A model generated the notes under the pieces. It had not been told where the DNA came from, did no database searches, and worked only from the letters and a program-made list of their open reading frames with translations. A DNA stretch of 64,000 bases. Origin: Paraconiothyrium sp. Pb-2020. Its lineage: Eukaryota > Ascomycota > Dothideomycetes > Pleosporales > Didymosphaeriaceae. Numbering within the stretch: the stretch's first letter is position 1; the number at the start of each line of letters is the position of its first letter. Positions 1 to 11,488 of this stretch are shown here, piece by piece. Location of the stretch: NCBI GenBank assembly GCA_022419385.1, contig JAJUBI010000003.1, positions 1,798,001 to 1,862,000 on the forward strand, given 5' to 3'. The position numbers and the translations under genes were made by a program.

Positions 1-412
1 ATTCGCGCTTTCGTCGTTGAGGTCAAGGCGAAATGGCGAAGCCACGGTAGGGAGCGTGTTCTTTCTCGTACGATCGCCACCAGTTTTCTCAGCCATGAGA
101 GTGGTTACCAACTTCTCTAGCTGGTCAACGCGGTCGTGAACATTGGACCCACCATTTGTTGCTGACGATGCTGAAGGGGTGGAAACATTACGGGAGTATG
201 TGCATGAAAGCGACAGACCACGGTCCACACATGTTTTGCACGGCTGTTGACGGTCGCATTTAAGTCTAGTGAGTCGAGTCAGCACGTGATGTTTCACCTG
301 CGGAGGCTGCAAAGACCTACTTTCGCCGACGACAGAGGGTGCAGGAGAGGATGGGCTTGTCGCGGCGCCGGCTTGGAGGGACGTGGCGTTGATGAGGCTG
401 AGTGTCAGTCAT
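1..412 (-). CDS. Zn2Cys6 transcription factor, N-terminal part (runs off left edge)
   Basis: This is the N-terminus of a fungal zinc-cluster DNA-binding regulator; the rest lies beyond position 1. Exon 1 is 412-321 and exon 2 is 265-1, separated by a 55-base GT-AG intron (320-266). The spliced product starts at the ATG at 412 and carries a complete binuclear cluster: CTLCRRRKLKC followed by CDRQQPC, CKTC and an eight-residue spacer to the last Cys, matching C-x2-C-x6-C-x5-C-x2-C-x8-C. The intron falls inside the cluster, in the Lys codon after CRRR. A short leucine-containing stretch (DRVDQLEKLVTTLM) about 30 residues later resembles the dimerisation coiled coil of this class. The regulatory domain is not visible, so the target pathway is unknown. 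It is divergent from the next zinc-cluster gene. Confidence 0.85.
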
Positions 413-1527
413 CTCTTTCTCCTCGGTTGATCGGCATGTGTGCATGGCAGAATCATGTGTAAAGCGGAGTGTTGCCTCACAGAGATGAACTTGCTCAGGT
501 CCATCGTTTGTGGTTCACGCTTACCACAACCGGCGAACTCCGAAACTTAACTCCGGCCGCTTGTTCCTGCCGCCACCTGCTTCCTCGTCCCTGCGCATGC
601 ACTACTCCCATCTCTTGTCTTGCTTGCGAGACTATTTGCTAGATTCACATCCTAGCCTTTCGAATATGCTCCCCTGAGGCCGGAGCGGCTTCTCCGCCAC
701 CGTAAAATTACGCTTACAGCACCTCGGAGGAGGAGTGGACCAGCTCTTCTCAGCAGGATACGGTCCAACCTTTTCCTCTCCCAGCGGTTGTTCTATTCTA
801 CGGCTTGTTCGGGCGAGTGATTTTGTGAGTCTTCAGCCGCCGCAGCATACTCGAGACAGCCGCAGTCGAAGCAACGGAGAGCGACTGGCAGACTACTTAC
901 CTAAAGTATTTATCTGTTCCAGGGAACTTTACCTCGTTGACTCGGGAGGGTATTCCGCATGTAACGACCGTAGACGCCGTCGCGCACAGCGACGATTTGT
1001 CACGATCTAAATTACTATAGCGGTAGCATGTGATCTAAAGCTGCTTCGGAATTGGGTTCTCGCTTTGCTCTGGAACGGGTCTTTGGTCAAAGTCAAAGTC
1101 AAGTCTTCGGGCCTGCTCTCTCGACCAACTCGAAAAGCAAGACGATCTTGGAAGCCATTTGGAAATCCTCGCAACTTTCTAGCGAGGTGGCGGCGATAAG
1201 TGGATACGTCCAGTCTAGACCCACACCCCAGAAAAAGGGTCCTTGGGCGTCCCACTTGTGATATGCACGACAGAGACTTTGCCCATGCGACCAATACTCC
1301 GTCGAGTTGAGGAGCTGTTCGCAGAGTATTCTCGCCGCAGCCCTCAGCCTCTGCGTGGTGTTACCTAGGTACACACTTAATCACGTGCTATTAGTCTCTT
1401 GGCGGCTGAAGCGGGGAATTTTTACGCACTTTACTTTAACTCCGAAGGTTCCAAGAGGCCATCTCGACGACTGTCTAAGCGTGCAAAACTTTGACACCTC
1501 TGTCTTCTGCGAAACAGTCTGAACACC
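413..1527. other. Intergenic region between divergent transcription factors
   Basis: No convincing gene was seen; the open frames here are short and overlap on both strands. A CACGTG E-box lies at 1382-1387, about 140 bases before the downstream start codon, and could bind bHLH regulators. That assignment is only a motif match. Confidence 0.5.
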
Positions 1528-3777
1528 ATGCAGTCAGTTAACAAGGAAAGTCGTGCTACGACATCGTGCACGGAGTGTCAACGTCGGAAACAAAAGGTGC
1601 GTCCGAAAGTCTTCGGAGACGCACGGGAGCGCCCGCACCCGTTCGCATTCGCAACTAATCACGTCACAGTGTTCGCGAGAGTGGCCTTGCAATCATTGTC
1701 AAGCGAGGAAAGTTCCTCATCTTTGTCAATTCGGGTCGAAGAAAGCTCAGCAGCCTTCGCCTCCAGATTCTACTTCCCGGTATGCCGAACTCCACTCGCG
1801 AGAATACCTTAGCCTTCGACATAGTAACATGGCAGTGGAACAGTGAGAAGTCCAGTGAAGCACGAGGTCGAAAGCGAAGTCTGCCTGAACCCACAGAATT
1901 ATCTTCGAATGGCGTGATTGGTGAGCATGACGAACCTGAGGATGGGTTGAAAATATGGGGTTATATGCCAGGGCACGTACACTTCAATCTAGGCCGGAAT
2001 AATGGCGAGGTACCTATCTCATACACCCTTGGGCTGGGCGAGGCCAGTCTGACAGTACGCAGCAACTCCTCAGGAAGGATACTTCTGGTAGTACCAACAG
2101 GTCAGACGCGGTGGAAGGCGTGCTACACGCAATACCACCTAGATCCATCGCCGGTATGAACGCTCAATCTCGTTTGAATAACAAGACTGATCTTTTGTAG
2201 ATTCTATCGTCAATCATTTCCTCTCCGTTGTCAATTGTCGATACAGCGCCATATACGCCCCGACATTTACCGACCAGTACGTGCAGTGGTGGTCAGATCG
2301 CGTCAACGGTCGTTCACTTTCACCTGAATTTACTTGCTTGCTGCTCAGAGTACTCTCATACTCCGTGCAATATCTTACTCCCGAACTTCGAAAGATGATC
2401 GAGTTCGAACTAGCTTGCAGCCCGCAAGTTATGACAGATCGTTTCCATAACGCAGCCGAACAGCTGAGCAAGAGCTTTTCGGCCTCCAGCACTTGCATAG
2501 AAAGAGTACAAGAACTTTTCTATAAAGGTGCTTGGCTTAAGTCTGAATCCAGAATCGTGGAGTCGTGGCATAGTTTGGGATGCACTATCCGTGAGGCCCA
2601 GGAGCTTGGCCTCGACCAAGAGACCTCAAACGAAGGACTGCCTGAATTTGACATCGAAATAAGAAGACGTCTATGGACCCTGTTGTACATCTGGGATTGG
2701 CAGATGTCCGCATGGTTAGGCAGACCGCATTTGATCGACCAAAAGGACTTATCTTTCCGGTTTCCCAGTTTGCGGCTCGACCAATCAGCATCCGAGCCCA
2801 ATCTTCTCTCCCCATTCGCTCACATAGTCCTCCAAGCCCAGATAGGACGACGCATAGCGCTACTAATGGGCGACGTTCAGGCCACTAGCGATCTCTCCCC
2901 AGATCAAGTGTTCAGAGCTCTCGACGAAATCCGCGACTTCATCGATGAACTTCCTCCAGTCTTTCGGATAGAAGATCCCGACTTGTCCTTGGACGAACAA
3001 CATCCCTACTATGTCTTCCAGCGTTATCAACTCCATGTCGTCATACACATGGCCAAGCTCGATTTACTGAAGCCGTACCTTACCCGCGACTCAAAGAGTC
3101 CAGAGACAATGCAAGATGCCAGACTGCGCGAGACAGGCGTGGAAACTGCGCTGAAGATGCTCAAAATAGCGCGAGCGTTGTTCGACCACGAATTCCCGAT
3201 TAACGCCAAGTTTCACATGGTTGTTTTCTGTATCTTCGACACTGCAACGATCCTTTGCTCGGCCATCATTCACGATGTTGACAACGTACTACCTCATCGC
3301 GAAAGAGTCATGGACGCAGTAGAGGGCGCGCTAGATATGCTCCAACAGCTCAGCCTCACTACAAAGCTCGGCGCATCATCTTACTGGTTCTTGTTCAAAC
3401 TTGTGCAGGCTGCACCCATGTTGTCGCAGTACGCTCCAATCACCAAGCGACAACGAACACTGCAAAGAATGGGTTCTAGCCTTTCATCGTCGGAGGTGAA
3501 GACGCCATTATCAGAACAACCGCTTTCTGTGACTGCAGCCCCAATTGTCGAGCCAGACCCGAAAATGGCGCCGACTACGTACAACCCTGTGCCTATTCCC
3601 GAGATGGCGACTACTGACGACCTTTCTTTTGACGTGGACCAGTTCCTGGCGCAGAACCCTTTCGGCAGCTCATCAAATCTAGATATTGGGGGGATGGAGG
3701 TCGTATTTGACTGGGACGGTCTGAACCTGGACTTTGGACTGTTAAACGATGACACAAACAGTAACAGGTTCCCCTGA
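1528..3777 (+). CDS. Zn2Cys6 transcription factor with fungal-specific regulatory domain
   Basis: Likely nuclear regulator of about 670 residues. Five exons fit in frame: 1528-1596, 1670-1779, 1844-2009, 2063-2153 and 2201-3777, with GT-AG introns of 47-73 bases. The zinc cluster spans exons 1-2 (CTECQRRKQK, then CSREWPCNHC and a final Cys eight residues later), matching C-x2-C-x6-C-x5-C-x2-C-x8-C. The middle and C-terminal parts resemble the Fungal_trans (PF04082) domain: a stretch beginning SIVNHFLSVVNCRYSAIYAP, then IWDWQMSAWLGRPHLI, which is typical of the domain's RRR-xW motif region. The C-terminus is acidic and rich in Asp, Asn and Phe, as in activation domains. The splice choice at 2153/2201 is supported because it restores IPPRSIAD followed by SIVNHFL. 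Targets cannot be predicted. Confidence 0.88.
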
Positions 3778-4351
3778 TCCCGGCAGTCGAAATTCACATC
3801 TTCGCAGAATCTCTGGCGAAAGCGACTAGAATCGTCCATTGCCCCATATTCACCAGACATTCGAAAGCTGTCGAGAAAGACTCGTCAACATTGCTATGCG
3901 CTTGCGCAAGTGTGTTCGAATCCTGTTGCTCAACCGGCCTCGCCTTTTGAACAATCCAGGAATGCTACTCATCCTAAATGAATGATGATTCCTTACTTCA
4001 CGTCATATCTACACGCGAACATCGGGCATACAGTACAAGTAGCGTCGACACACTTGCAACATTAGCAAACTTTCACACGCGCAAAACGTTGGCCAGCAAA
4101 ATTTGCGACGTGAATTAGCCCGCACCATATGCAGCTCGAAAGGAGCGGTACAGGGTCCGCACCAACAGTGACTGCAACGCTGCATGTCATTGCGAAAACG
4201 AGCACACTCACTTCACACCATCTCCGCGCACATTGACAAAACGGGAAGTAAATAATAGTCTAGCACGCTCATGCATATCCCGAAATACACATTCGACAGA
4301 GCACACGACGAAGCAACATACCATCGAGTATCCTTGTCCTCTCGTATCAAC
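3778..4351. other. Intergenic, nothing recognised
   Basis: This holds the 3' region of the zinc-cluster gene and the upstream region of the next, broken reading frame. No RNA gene or repeat was seen. Confidence 0.5.
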
Positions 4352-5027
4352 ATGCCATCCACAACATCAAAGTCCTCCGTCACCAACCCTCCACCTAACA
4401 ATCCCCCAATGAGGGACTGTTACACCATCAAGTTCAGCAACACGCGTAACACCACTACGTTCCTTACCTTCTCTTCGCTCGAGGAAGCTACAGGGAATTT
4501 CGAAGCCCTCGTTCACCAAATCAGCCAAGTATACAAGGACAAGCTTACTCAGGGCATCGATGGCTCAAGAAAGTCCGTTGGCGCACTGTTTCTTAACAGA
4601 GATTCAGGCACGATTTGAGGCTCGCTATGGATAGACAAGCTGGAGCCGGAGTTCGTGGAGGTTGTAAGGAAGTTGCGTGAGGTTACGGTACCGAGGCCGC
4701 GGTGGGAGGTGAAGCAGGCTGAATGGGTTGACAGTGACAAGGTATGGTCGGTGCTTGTGGAGGACCGGCTTACCAAGACGATGAACATGTATACCCTGGA
4801 CACCTCTGACTGCACTGAGAAACCTTGGGAACGGACGGGGAATGATACTTATGCTGCGGCTGTGGGATGAGATCAAGGTGTACAAACGAGAGGGGGTCCT
4901 CAATCAGGAAGGGAAAGCTGTTGATGTGGATGGGTGGTGGAGGTTGTCCTTTATGAGCAATACAATCTTTCGGTTTGAGTGTAGAGTAGGCACAGCCTGG
5001 TGGACTTTTTTTTGGGTGGACTGGTAG
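4352..5027 (+). pseudogene. Disrupted small gene of unknown function
   Basis: An 88-codon frame starts at the ATG at 4352 and stops at an in-frame TGA (4616-4618). The same frame then continues with protein-like sequence (LWIDKLEPEFVEVVRKLREV onwards) to a second stop near 4870. From about 4850 a different frame carries on as LRLWDEIKVYKREGVLNQEG and ends near 5027. One stop plus one frameshift in otherwise coherent, charged, coding-like sequence suggests a recently broken gene. A short unusual intron covering the TGA, or stop readthrough, cannot be excluded. I do not recognise a domain. An in-frame alternative start lies upstream at 4271. Whether it is transcribed is unknown. Confidence 0.45.
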
Positions 5028-5153
5028 TGCCCAAGGGATACAAGCGGCCGACGTAAGCCCTTGTGAATATACATAATATGCAAAACTCCTTCCCGATGCA
5101 TAGCCAGCCATCTAAGTGAACACCGAAATCACGCTTTCCTTTTCCGATGGGCA

Positions 5154-6308
5154 TTATGTCGCAGCTCCTTCACTCCTCCCACTGTTTACCAACACTTGGC
5201 TCGAGCGCAACCCATCGATGGCAGATAAAATTCCATCTGCAACCTCCCCAACCTTGCCTTCTAAAGCAGTGAAATCCATGTTAGCAATAGCCGCGTTGAT
5301 CTTCTCCGTGACCTCTGGCTCCGCCACTGCTTCGGACATAACCTGTCCCTCCGTCCGCCAGTACTCCTCCCTCACCAGTCTTAGCCCGGGGTCTCGGTTG
5401 ATGCTGTTCTCAAGCAGACCCAGCGCGCGTAGCTTGTGCAGTGTTTCTTCTGTTGTCTTAGTTGTAGATTCGAGGCGGTTGGCGATGGGTTCGGGGCGCG
5501 CAAGCCAGCGATTCGTGGACGTCAAGTAAAGGGTTGCAGCGAGTGCGGCGTCGACGAGGGCGAAGGCGACGTAGCGTAGGATACGGATACGCCAGTGCGC
5601 GAAATCTACTTCTTGAAGGACTTTCGCCCGCTTGTTGGAGGATGGGTCGTATGTGCCCAGATACCACGTTTCTGTCACTAACAGTGCGAGTCCAGCGATT
5701 GTAGCGTGCGTCCGGAAACGACTCCCTTCTGGGCCGATTATCGAAGAGGTGGCAATCCCAAGAACGGCGAGGTGCGCGACGTGCGGCATAAGGAACTTTG
5801 GGAACGCGTAGAAGAAGTAGTTTCTGTTTGGGTTGGAGGAGGAGGTGGTGTTGCACCAGAGGCAGTTGAGCAGTGTATCTGGTCCAAATGCAAAATACAG
5901 CATTTTGTTCGCGCTGTTTACTGTGAACTTCGCCCTCAGCACCTCATCCTCGGGCGTAAGCTCCCGCAGCAGGCCGAGCCGCGTAAAGAGGACGTTCGGC
6001 TCGATCTGCCATCTGCTCTGCGTCCGGAGGAATATGTTCTCCTCTGCGAATCGTGGCAAGCTGAGGGCTAGACAGACGATGGTGCTCAGGAATAGCAGGT
6101 TCAGCGCGCGCTGTACTTTTGTAGGTACCGGGCGGACGGGGACGCTTCGTGAGGCTGCGCGGCTCGTATTGAATAGGTTTATAACGCGCGGCAGGAGGAA
6201 CGGGCCAAAGACGATGAGGAGCGTGTGCAACGAGGAGGGAAGGAAGGTGAGGCGCGGGATCACGACGTAGGAGAGGACGAGCAGGACGACGTTCTGCCAA
6301 TTGAACAT
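5154..6308 (-). CDS. Multi-spanning integral membrane protein, unknown function
   Basis: Single-exon gene of 384 residues starting at the ATG at 6308. Hydrophobic segments are visible at roughly residues 6-25, 27-45, 68-85, 172-192, 205-222 and 243-265, so it probably has five or six membrane spans. The C-terminal third (about 275-384) is soluble, charged and likely helical. A run of Asn and Ser residues (NTTSSSNPNRN) sits in a loop before the fourth segment. I recall similar lengths and layouts among uncharacterised fungal membrane proteins but cannot name a family with confidence. The frame is uninterrupted over 1.1 kb with coding-like composition, so the gene itself is well supported. Confidence 0.75.
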   Translation of the reverse strand: MFNWQNVVLLVLSYVVIPRLTFLPSSLHTLLIVFGPFLLPRVINLFNTSRAASRSVPVRPVPTKVQRALNLLFLSTIVCLALSLPRFAEENIFLRTQSRWQIEPNVLFTRLGLLRELTPEDEVLRAKFTVNSANKMLYFAFGPDTLLNCLWCNTTSSSNPNRNYFFYAFPKFLMPHVAHLAVLGIATSSIIGPEGSRFRTHATIAGLALLVTETWYLGTYDPSSNKRAKVLQEVDFAHWRIRILRYVAFALVDAALAATLYLTSTNRWLARPEPIANRLESTTKTTEETLHKLRALGLLENSINRDPGLRLVREEYWRTEGQVMSEAVAEPEVTEKINAAIANMDFTALEGKVGEVADGILSAIDGLRSSQVLVNSGRSEGAAT

Positions 6309-7385
6309 GTTGACAAATTTGAGCGGCGCATGGAGTCTAGCAACGGGGAAGAGTGCCGCGCTGGCCTTGGATCTGAAAGTGTGAAGAGGGTGACGTGTGA
6401 AGATGCGCGTGCTTGCGAGTTGATCTCGGCGGGCCGCTGCAGGGTCCCGCTTGGCGTCCAGAGGGCAAGGCTATGGTGGGGTCCGGTTCATCGGTACTTG
6501 GACTCTGTCTACCTCAGTATGCTAGTTATGGTACCAGCCCCCGTCTTCTGGGCAATGGTGTATGAGGAGAAGCTCGCTCTTTCAGCTCCGCAAGTCAGGT
6601 CTGCACGTGGACTTCGTATGGCGCTTGAAGATTCCGATGGCAACGGAGTTCAGGACTGTCAGTCTGCACATTTCTCCGCATGACATATTTGATGGCTTCT
6701 AAACCACCTCGAAACGTGATGTCTGTCAGCCAACGCCATGAGTTCGCGTGGACTACGTGTGATTCCAGAGTCCGGAAGCTGAGATCAGTGTGACGATTAT
6801 GGTCGTGATGACGGACCAATCAGGACCCGATGATAGCGGCTCCCCATAACACTTCAAGGTCTGTCAGCTCACATGGATTTCCATGGCCCTTATACTCCAG
6901 GTGGGAGCCACGATCGATCGGGGGAGTCTGAGTTTAGTAGCGTGGAGGGATAGACTGCTATTGCGTGCGACGCTGCTGAATGTGGGTTGCAAGTAAGCTG
7001 ACACTTCATCGCTCAGGAGCCCTCAAATATCATCACATGATGATCAAAGTGCTTGCAAGACTGAATCTTCAGAAAGCCCAATCTCGGTCTGGGTAATCCA
7101 GGCTGAAGCGGGGCGGGGCCTGTCAGAGAGTGTAAGTCCGGTCGGTGTGGGGAGCCATTCGACTAAACTTACATCATACGTGTAACGTACGTTCCAGCGA
7201 CGAAAGTATGACTCGGACTACACAACTAGGCCTCGCCTGTGGAATTTTCTCCGTTGCCGTTCAAAAATCCTACTTGCCCAAATCCCCGACCAGGACGACT
7301 ACTTCGTATCACGACACAATCCACAGGTCACTTCAAACAACCATCTCAAGCAACGCAATCCGTCGGATATACCACCTGAGCAACC
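6309..7385. other. Intergenic, nothing recognised
   Basis: About 1.1 kb between a minus-strand membrane protein and a plus-strand small protein, so it presumably contains both promoters. No supported gene, tRNA or repeat was seen. Confidence 0.5.
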
Positions 7386-7757
7386 ATGGTCACTGCAGCC
7401 CTCACCCCTCCGCAGACGGCATACGATGGCCTCCCAGATCTCTCCGTGAAGCAGTCTCTCCAAAACGTGCTGAATGCGCCTCCTTCACCCCATCGGTCTA
7501 AGCGCACAGACAGCGCCATCTCTGTTCCCGGAAACGATAGCTTCAAGTTGCGTCAGCGTGCAGAGGAAGATAGCGAGTATGAGGCGGAGTGGCGCCTGTA
7601 TCTGGGCCTTGAGGATGAATGGGGGTTCGTCTTGAAGGACCAGAGGAATGAAAAGAAGCCAAGCACGTCCTCGAATGTGAAGGTTGAAGAGGAAAAAGAT
7701 GAAAAGCAATACGAAGAAGAGTGGAGTGCGTACTTGGATTGCAGTGGTGAATGGTGA
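7386..7757 (+). CDS. Small acidic protein with two EW repeats
   Basis: Single-exon frame of 123 residues with a good start context (ACCATGG). The first half is Pro/Ser-rich with basic residues (PPSPHRSKR). The second half is strongly acidic. It carries a 16-residue motif twice, at 64-79 and 108-123, with the shared pattern [EQ]-Y-E-[AE]-E-W-x2-Y-L-x4-E-W; the second copy ends the protein exactly. No signal peptide or membrane segment is visible, so it is likely nuclear or cytosolic. I do not recognise the family. The internal duplication makes a spurious frame unlikely. It stands alone between two large intergenic stretches. Confidence 0.65.
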   Translation: MVTAALTPPQTAYDGLPDLSVKQSLQNVLNAPPSPHRSKRTDSAISVPGNDSFKLRQRAEEDSEYEAEWRLYLGLEDEWGFVLKDQRNEKKPSTSSNVKVEEEKDEKQYEEEWSAYLDCSGEW

Positions 7758-9997
7758 CGTGCTCCTGAGGTAGTCATGGTGGAGATTTCGAAGTCGCAAT
7801 CAGTCATACAGACGGGACCATTCTTGTGGTATTGACAGTGGTAGCAATCTACTGCTTTCCTGTCAGGACTATGAAAGAAGGACATTGGGAAGAAAGAGGT
7901 GTGTTCTTAGTGCGACGACACGTTGTGTAACCTCGTTGCCTTCAACTTGCTTGCAATAGGATTGGAAGAGCAGATAGATGAAAACGTAGATCGAACATGA
8001 CATCTGTGTCCGAAGGTATTTCTGCAGCCACATTCTCCATCTCATGCAGGAGCTATTGCGGCGAAAAGTCCTGATGTACACACTCGGAAGTCGAGCCTAG
8101 AAAGTTGATGGCAGTAACGACTGAGCAGAGTGTAGTTACTCCCCGACAGGCTATTTCGAGAGTCGCGCAACCGTCCCACTCTTGTTTTGTTGTCAAGGGC
8201 TGGGGGCATCCATAGCTCTAGCCTACACCAAGGTCCACCGGAAGTGGCCAGCAGTGCGTTGCGGTGCCAATCATCGCTTCAAGACTTGAAGGTCAATCCT
8301 CAATTTTCTTTGGTTGGAACGCTGGCGACAGAGAACCCAGATGGATGCGCGGGTACGAGACGCGACGTAGGCGCATGACCATTTGCGCGCCAGGGTGGGT
8401 GTGGCTGACATGGACGGTCTTTACGACCATCAACTTCCACCATGGGAAATCTTCAAGTAGCGACAACGGACTTCCAACCCCCTCCCTTCTAGGGCAGTAT
8501 GTGGCCTACTGTCGACGCTGTACATGAAAGACAGCCGCTACTTCTCCCACCGTTCTGATGCGCCACTGCAAAGCCATTTCGCATCGAGCCGTTAGCTGTC
8601 AAATGATGTCCATGAGTCGCGAGCGCTTCGGCAGTGTCACGGAAAATTGCTTTCGAAACCCAAGCTGATCACTCTCCGAGGCATGGCCTGTGCTGTGGAG
8701 GCCCACGACTCGCATATTTTTGAACATCATCCCGGGGAATTTTGCGTTGTGGGCCTGGGGACGAATGTGCCAGGGTCACAATCCCTCAAACAGCGCGCTG
8801 TTCCGTCGTCGGCACATCCAGACCGTTCGATGTGCATGATGTCCCGTCTGCTCCATGGCTAGACATAGATCGCAGAGCCTGGTTCATTCTAAGAGCCAGC
8901 GCCTCCAAAACTCCCGTCTGGCCACTTTCCATCGCTTTCGCATTCACGTGCAAGCGAAGGAGCAAATGGACAAAAGTCGTCCACGCGAGGGAGTTGTTTA
9001 CTTAATCTCGTTCCTGCCTAGCACCGCGTACCTGCATCCGCACAAGAACGCCTGAGGAGGTGCGGTGACTCGTCCTGTATTCGCCGGGCGAGTGAAGCTT
9101 CTTGACACGGATCAACCATGGCACAAAACGGGATGCCAACAATGGGCTTGTTGGCATCCCCGGCTACGGTCACCGGCCTCTTTGGCCACGGGTCTGACAC
9201 ACAAATGCACGCTCACCTTGAAGCCAACCGTCTACGGGCTCTCCGAGGGACGAATCACACAATTGCTGCCGCATTAACTTTGAATGACCGCAGGGGTCAT
9301 CCATCCACGTGGGTCCCCAAATGTACGCCATCTGTTAGCGTGACGCACTAAAGCCGCAACAGGCGAGCCAGTTTGAACGCAGAAGGTCCTCCGGCTTCCG
9401 AAGTGAATTGCCAGTCTGTTGGTAGACGCGTCGCGCGGGCACTGTTCCATCTGTACTGGTGACTACGCCTTTGAAACACCATCCGGTCGTCTATCTCCGC
9501 AGCGGCAACCGGCAACCGCAAATCCTTGGTTGAGGCAAAAGACAGTTGCGCAATGCTATGCGTGGGCATAAAGCATCGAGTTCCAGATGTCGTAGTACGC
9601 TCACATCAAGGGCGCCGGATTGGCAGCCAAAGTCGACCGCTTACAGAGGCCGCATGAACAAAGATATCAGAACGATCTTCGCCAGCATCAGCTACGATGC
9701 ACGGACTTGATGTCCCGCCTCATCCGCTTAATAAGACGCGCGAACCGTAGCGTCTAAGCATCATGCTTGTTCCTTGTCAGGTCCTCATATACCCTGCGCC
9801 TGCCTTGTTGCCGTTACGTGCTGGTCACCACACTGCCATCTAGCTTAGCACCCACCGTGCCATGCGCCGATCCCTGAGAGGACTGTTATAGAGCGAAGTT
9901 CCCAGTGGCTGTTAATGGCGGTGCCGGGGAAGCACGAGCGAAATTTCTCATAGACGACGAATGCGAAAGGGAACGGTCGACTTCCGCGGCCAGCAAG
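7758..9997. other. Long intergenic stretch
   Basis: About 2.2 kb with only short overlapping frames on both strands and none with family resemblance. It contains the perfect hairpin at 9130-9160 described separately. Confidence 0.5.
9130..9160. repeat. Perfect 13-bp inverted repeat (hairpin)
   Basis: The arm GGGATGCCAACAA at 9130-9142 is followed by a five-base loop and its exact reverse complement at 9148-9160. It lies in non-coding sequence, about 840 bases before the rhodopsin-domain gene. It could be a dimeric regulator site, a terminator-like RNA hairpin or a scar of a small transposon. The sequence alone does not decide. Confidence 0.8.
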
Positions 9998-11488
9998 ATG
10001 GGTCTTACCTTCGATGAGTTGATAGGGCAGATGTTGATGCATGCCCCGGATCCTAAGGAGAAGCTACCGGTCGCAAATCGCCCAGCGACCATATGGTGTA
10101 CTACACTGCCCTTTTTGGTAAGAGTTGATTAACCCACGATTTCATGGTGATCCTGACACGAAGTAGATTCTAACATGGGTCGCTGTGGGGTTGCGGTTCT
10201 GGGTGCGTTTTCGGGTTATGCGTGAGCCAGGTTGGGACGATGCGCTCGTACTGCTAGCTGCCCTTCTGAATACGGCTGCGACTGTCTTCGTATTAGTTTG
10301 TGAGTGTACAAGTGCTTTACCATCTACGGAGACTGACAGACGATGGCAGCTATCAAATACGGACTCGGCCAACACTTCTTGTACATTGGTATCCCAGAAA
10401 TGCAGAGCTTCATCAAGGTCTGGCTGACCCATGAGCAAGACATAGACACTTGCTGACGATGACAGATGTTCTACTTCGCGAACGCAATCTACATAACGAA
10501 CACTGCCATCATCAAGATATCACTTCTTACACAGTATCTACGAATCTTCAAAGCTGGGATGATGCACTGGATATGCAAAAGTTTGATTGTAATCATTGGA
10601 GCATGGGGGTTTACCTACGGGTTCATGGCTTGGTTTCCCTGTATGTTTTTGCTACAAAACAAACCATACCGAATACGCGCTGATCTCTGCAGGTTTCCCA
10701 CCCCAAGCGTTCTACGACAAGATCGCTTACCCCAATGCTAAGTGCTATGGTTTCGGGTTCGTGAACGACCAAGACTTCATCGGCCTATTTGAGAGCCATA
10801 CCGCCTTGAACATGGCCTTTGATGTCACTGTCTTTATAACGCCAATGATCCTATTTACGAAACCCAATCTCAAAATGAAGAACCTTTTCGCCATGTCGGG
10901 TATCTTCATCCTTGGCGCAGTGTGAGTATCTTTCCGGCTCTCGCACTAAGCAACTTTAAATGCGACACAATCGGTACACCATGCTACGATGCTAATCTCA
11001 CCAGGGTCGTCTTCACCTCCGTCTGGCGCCTCTATTCCATCGTCGATAACCGCGCGGCGACCTCCCCGTACATTGACTTCACCTGGTGGACCCCCATCAG
11101 CATTATCCTATCGGCCCTCGAAATCGACCTCGCCATCATGTGCGCCTCGATGCCCATCTTTTGGCCCGTCATCGAAGAATCCTTCGCCGCCATTTTCGTT
11201 ACCCGCGAAGTCCAGATCACCGAGCAACGCCGCTACTCCTTCGCCGACCGCGGCCTCGCGTACGAGCTAGAGCACAGCGATACTATGCACCGCCAAGCGA
11301 GTGTGAAGACGCAGAGCACGAGTAGGGAGAGTTTGGTTATCACGAGGCTGGAGAGTGGGAAGAATGTCGAGGAGCATTATAAGGATCCGTATTTGGCGGC
11401 ACAGGTAGATCCGTTTCGGGAGATTGCGCAGGAGGTGGCGGTGAAGACGGATGTTGAGGCAAAGAAGAAGGATAAGTGGGTGTTGTGA
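9998..11488 (+). CDS. Rhodopsin-domain integral membrane protein
   Basis: A fungal seven-helix protein of the rhodopsin-domain (PF20684, SAT4/PTH11-like) class, about 402 residues. Six exons fit: 9998-10117, 10167-10299, 10350-10417, 10466-10640, 10693-10921 and 11005-11488, with introns of 48-83 bases. Family hallmarks are WVRFRVMREPGWDDALVLLA near the start of the second helix, KYGLGQHFLYI, YITNTAIIKISLLTQYLRIF, and the C-terminal VVFTSVWRLYSI and ISIILSALEIDLAIMCASMP segments. A Lys/Glu-rich cytoplasmic tail of about 90 residues follows. I start at 9998 because no in-frame ATG lies upstream in the open stretch. There is no CFEM domain, so it is not a classical CFEM receptor. Ligand and function are unknown; family members are often called GPCR-like. 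Confidence 0.88.
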
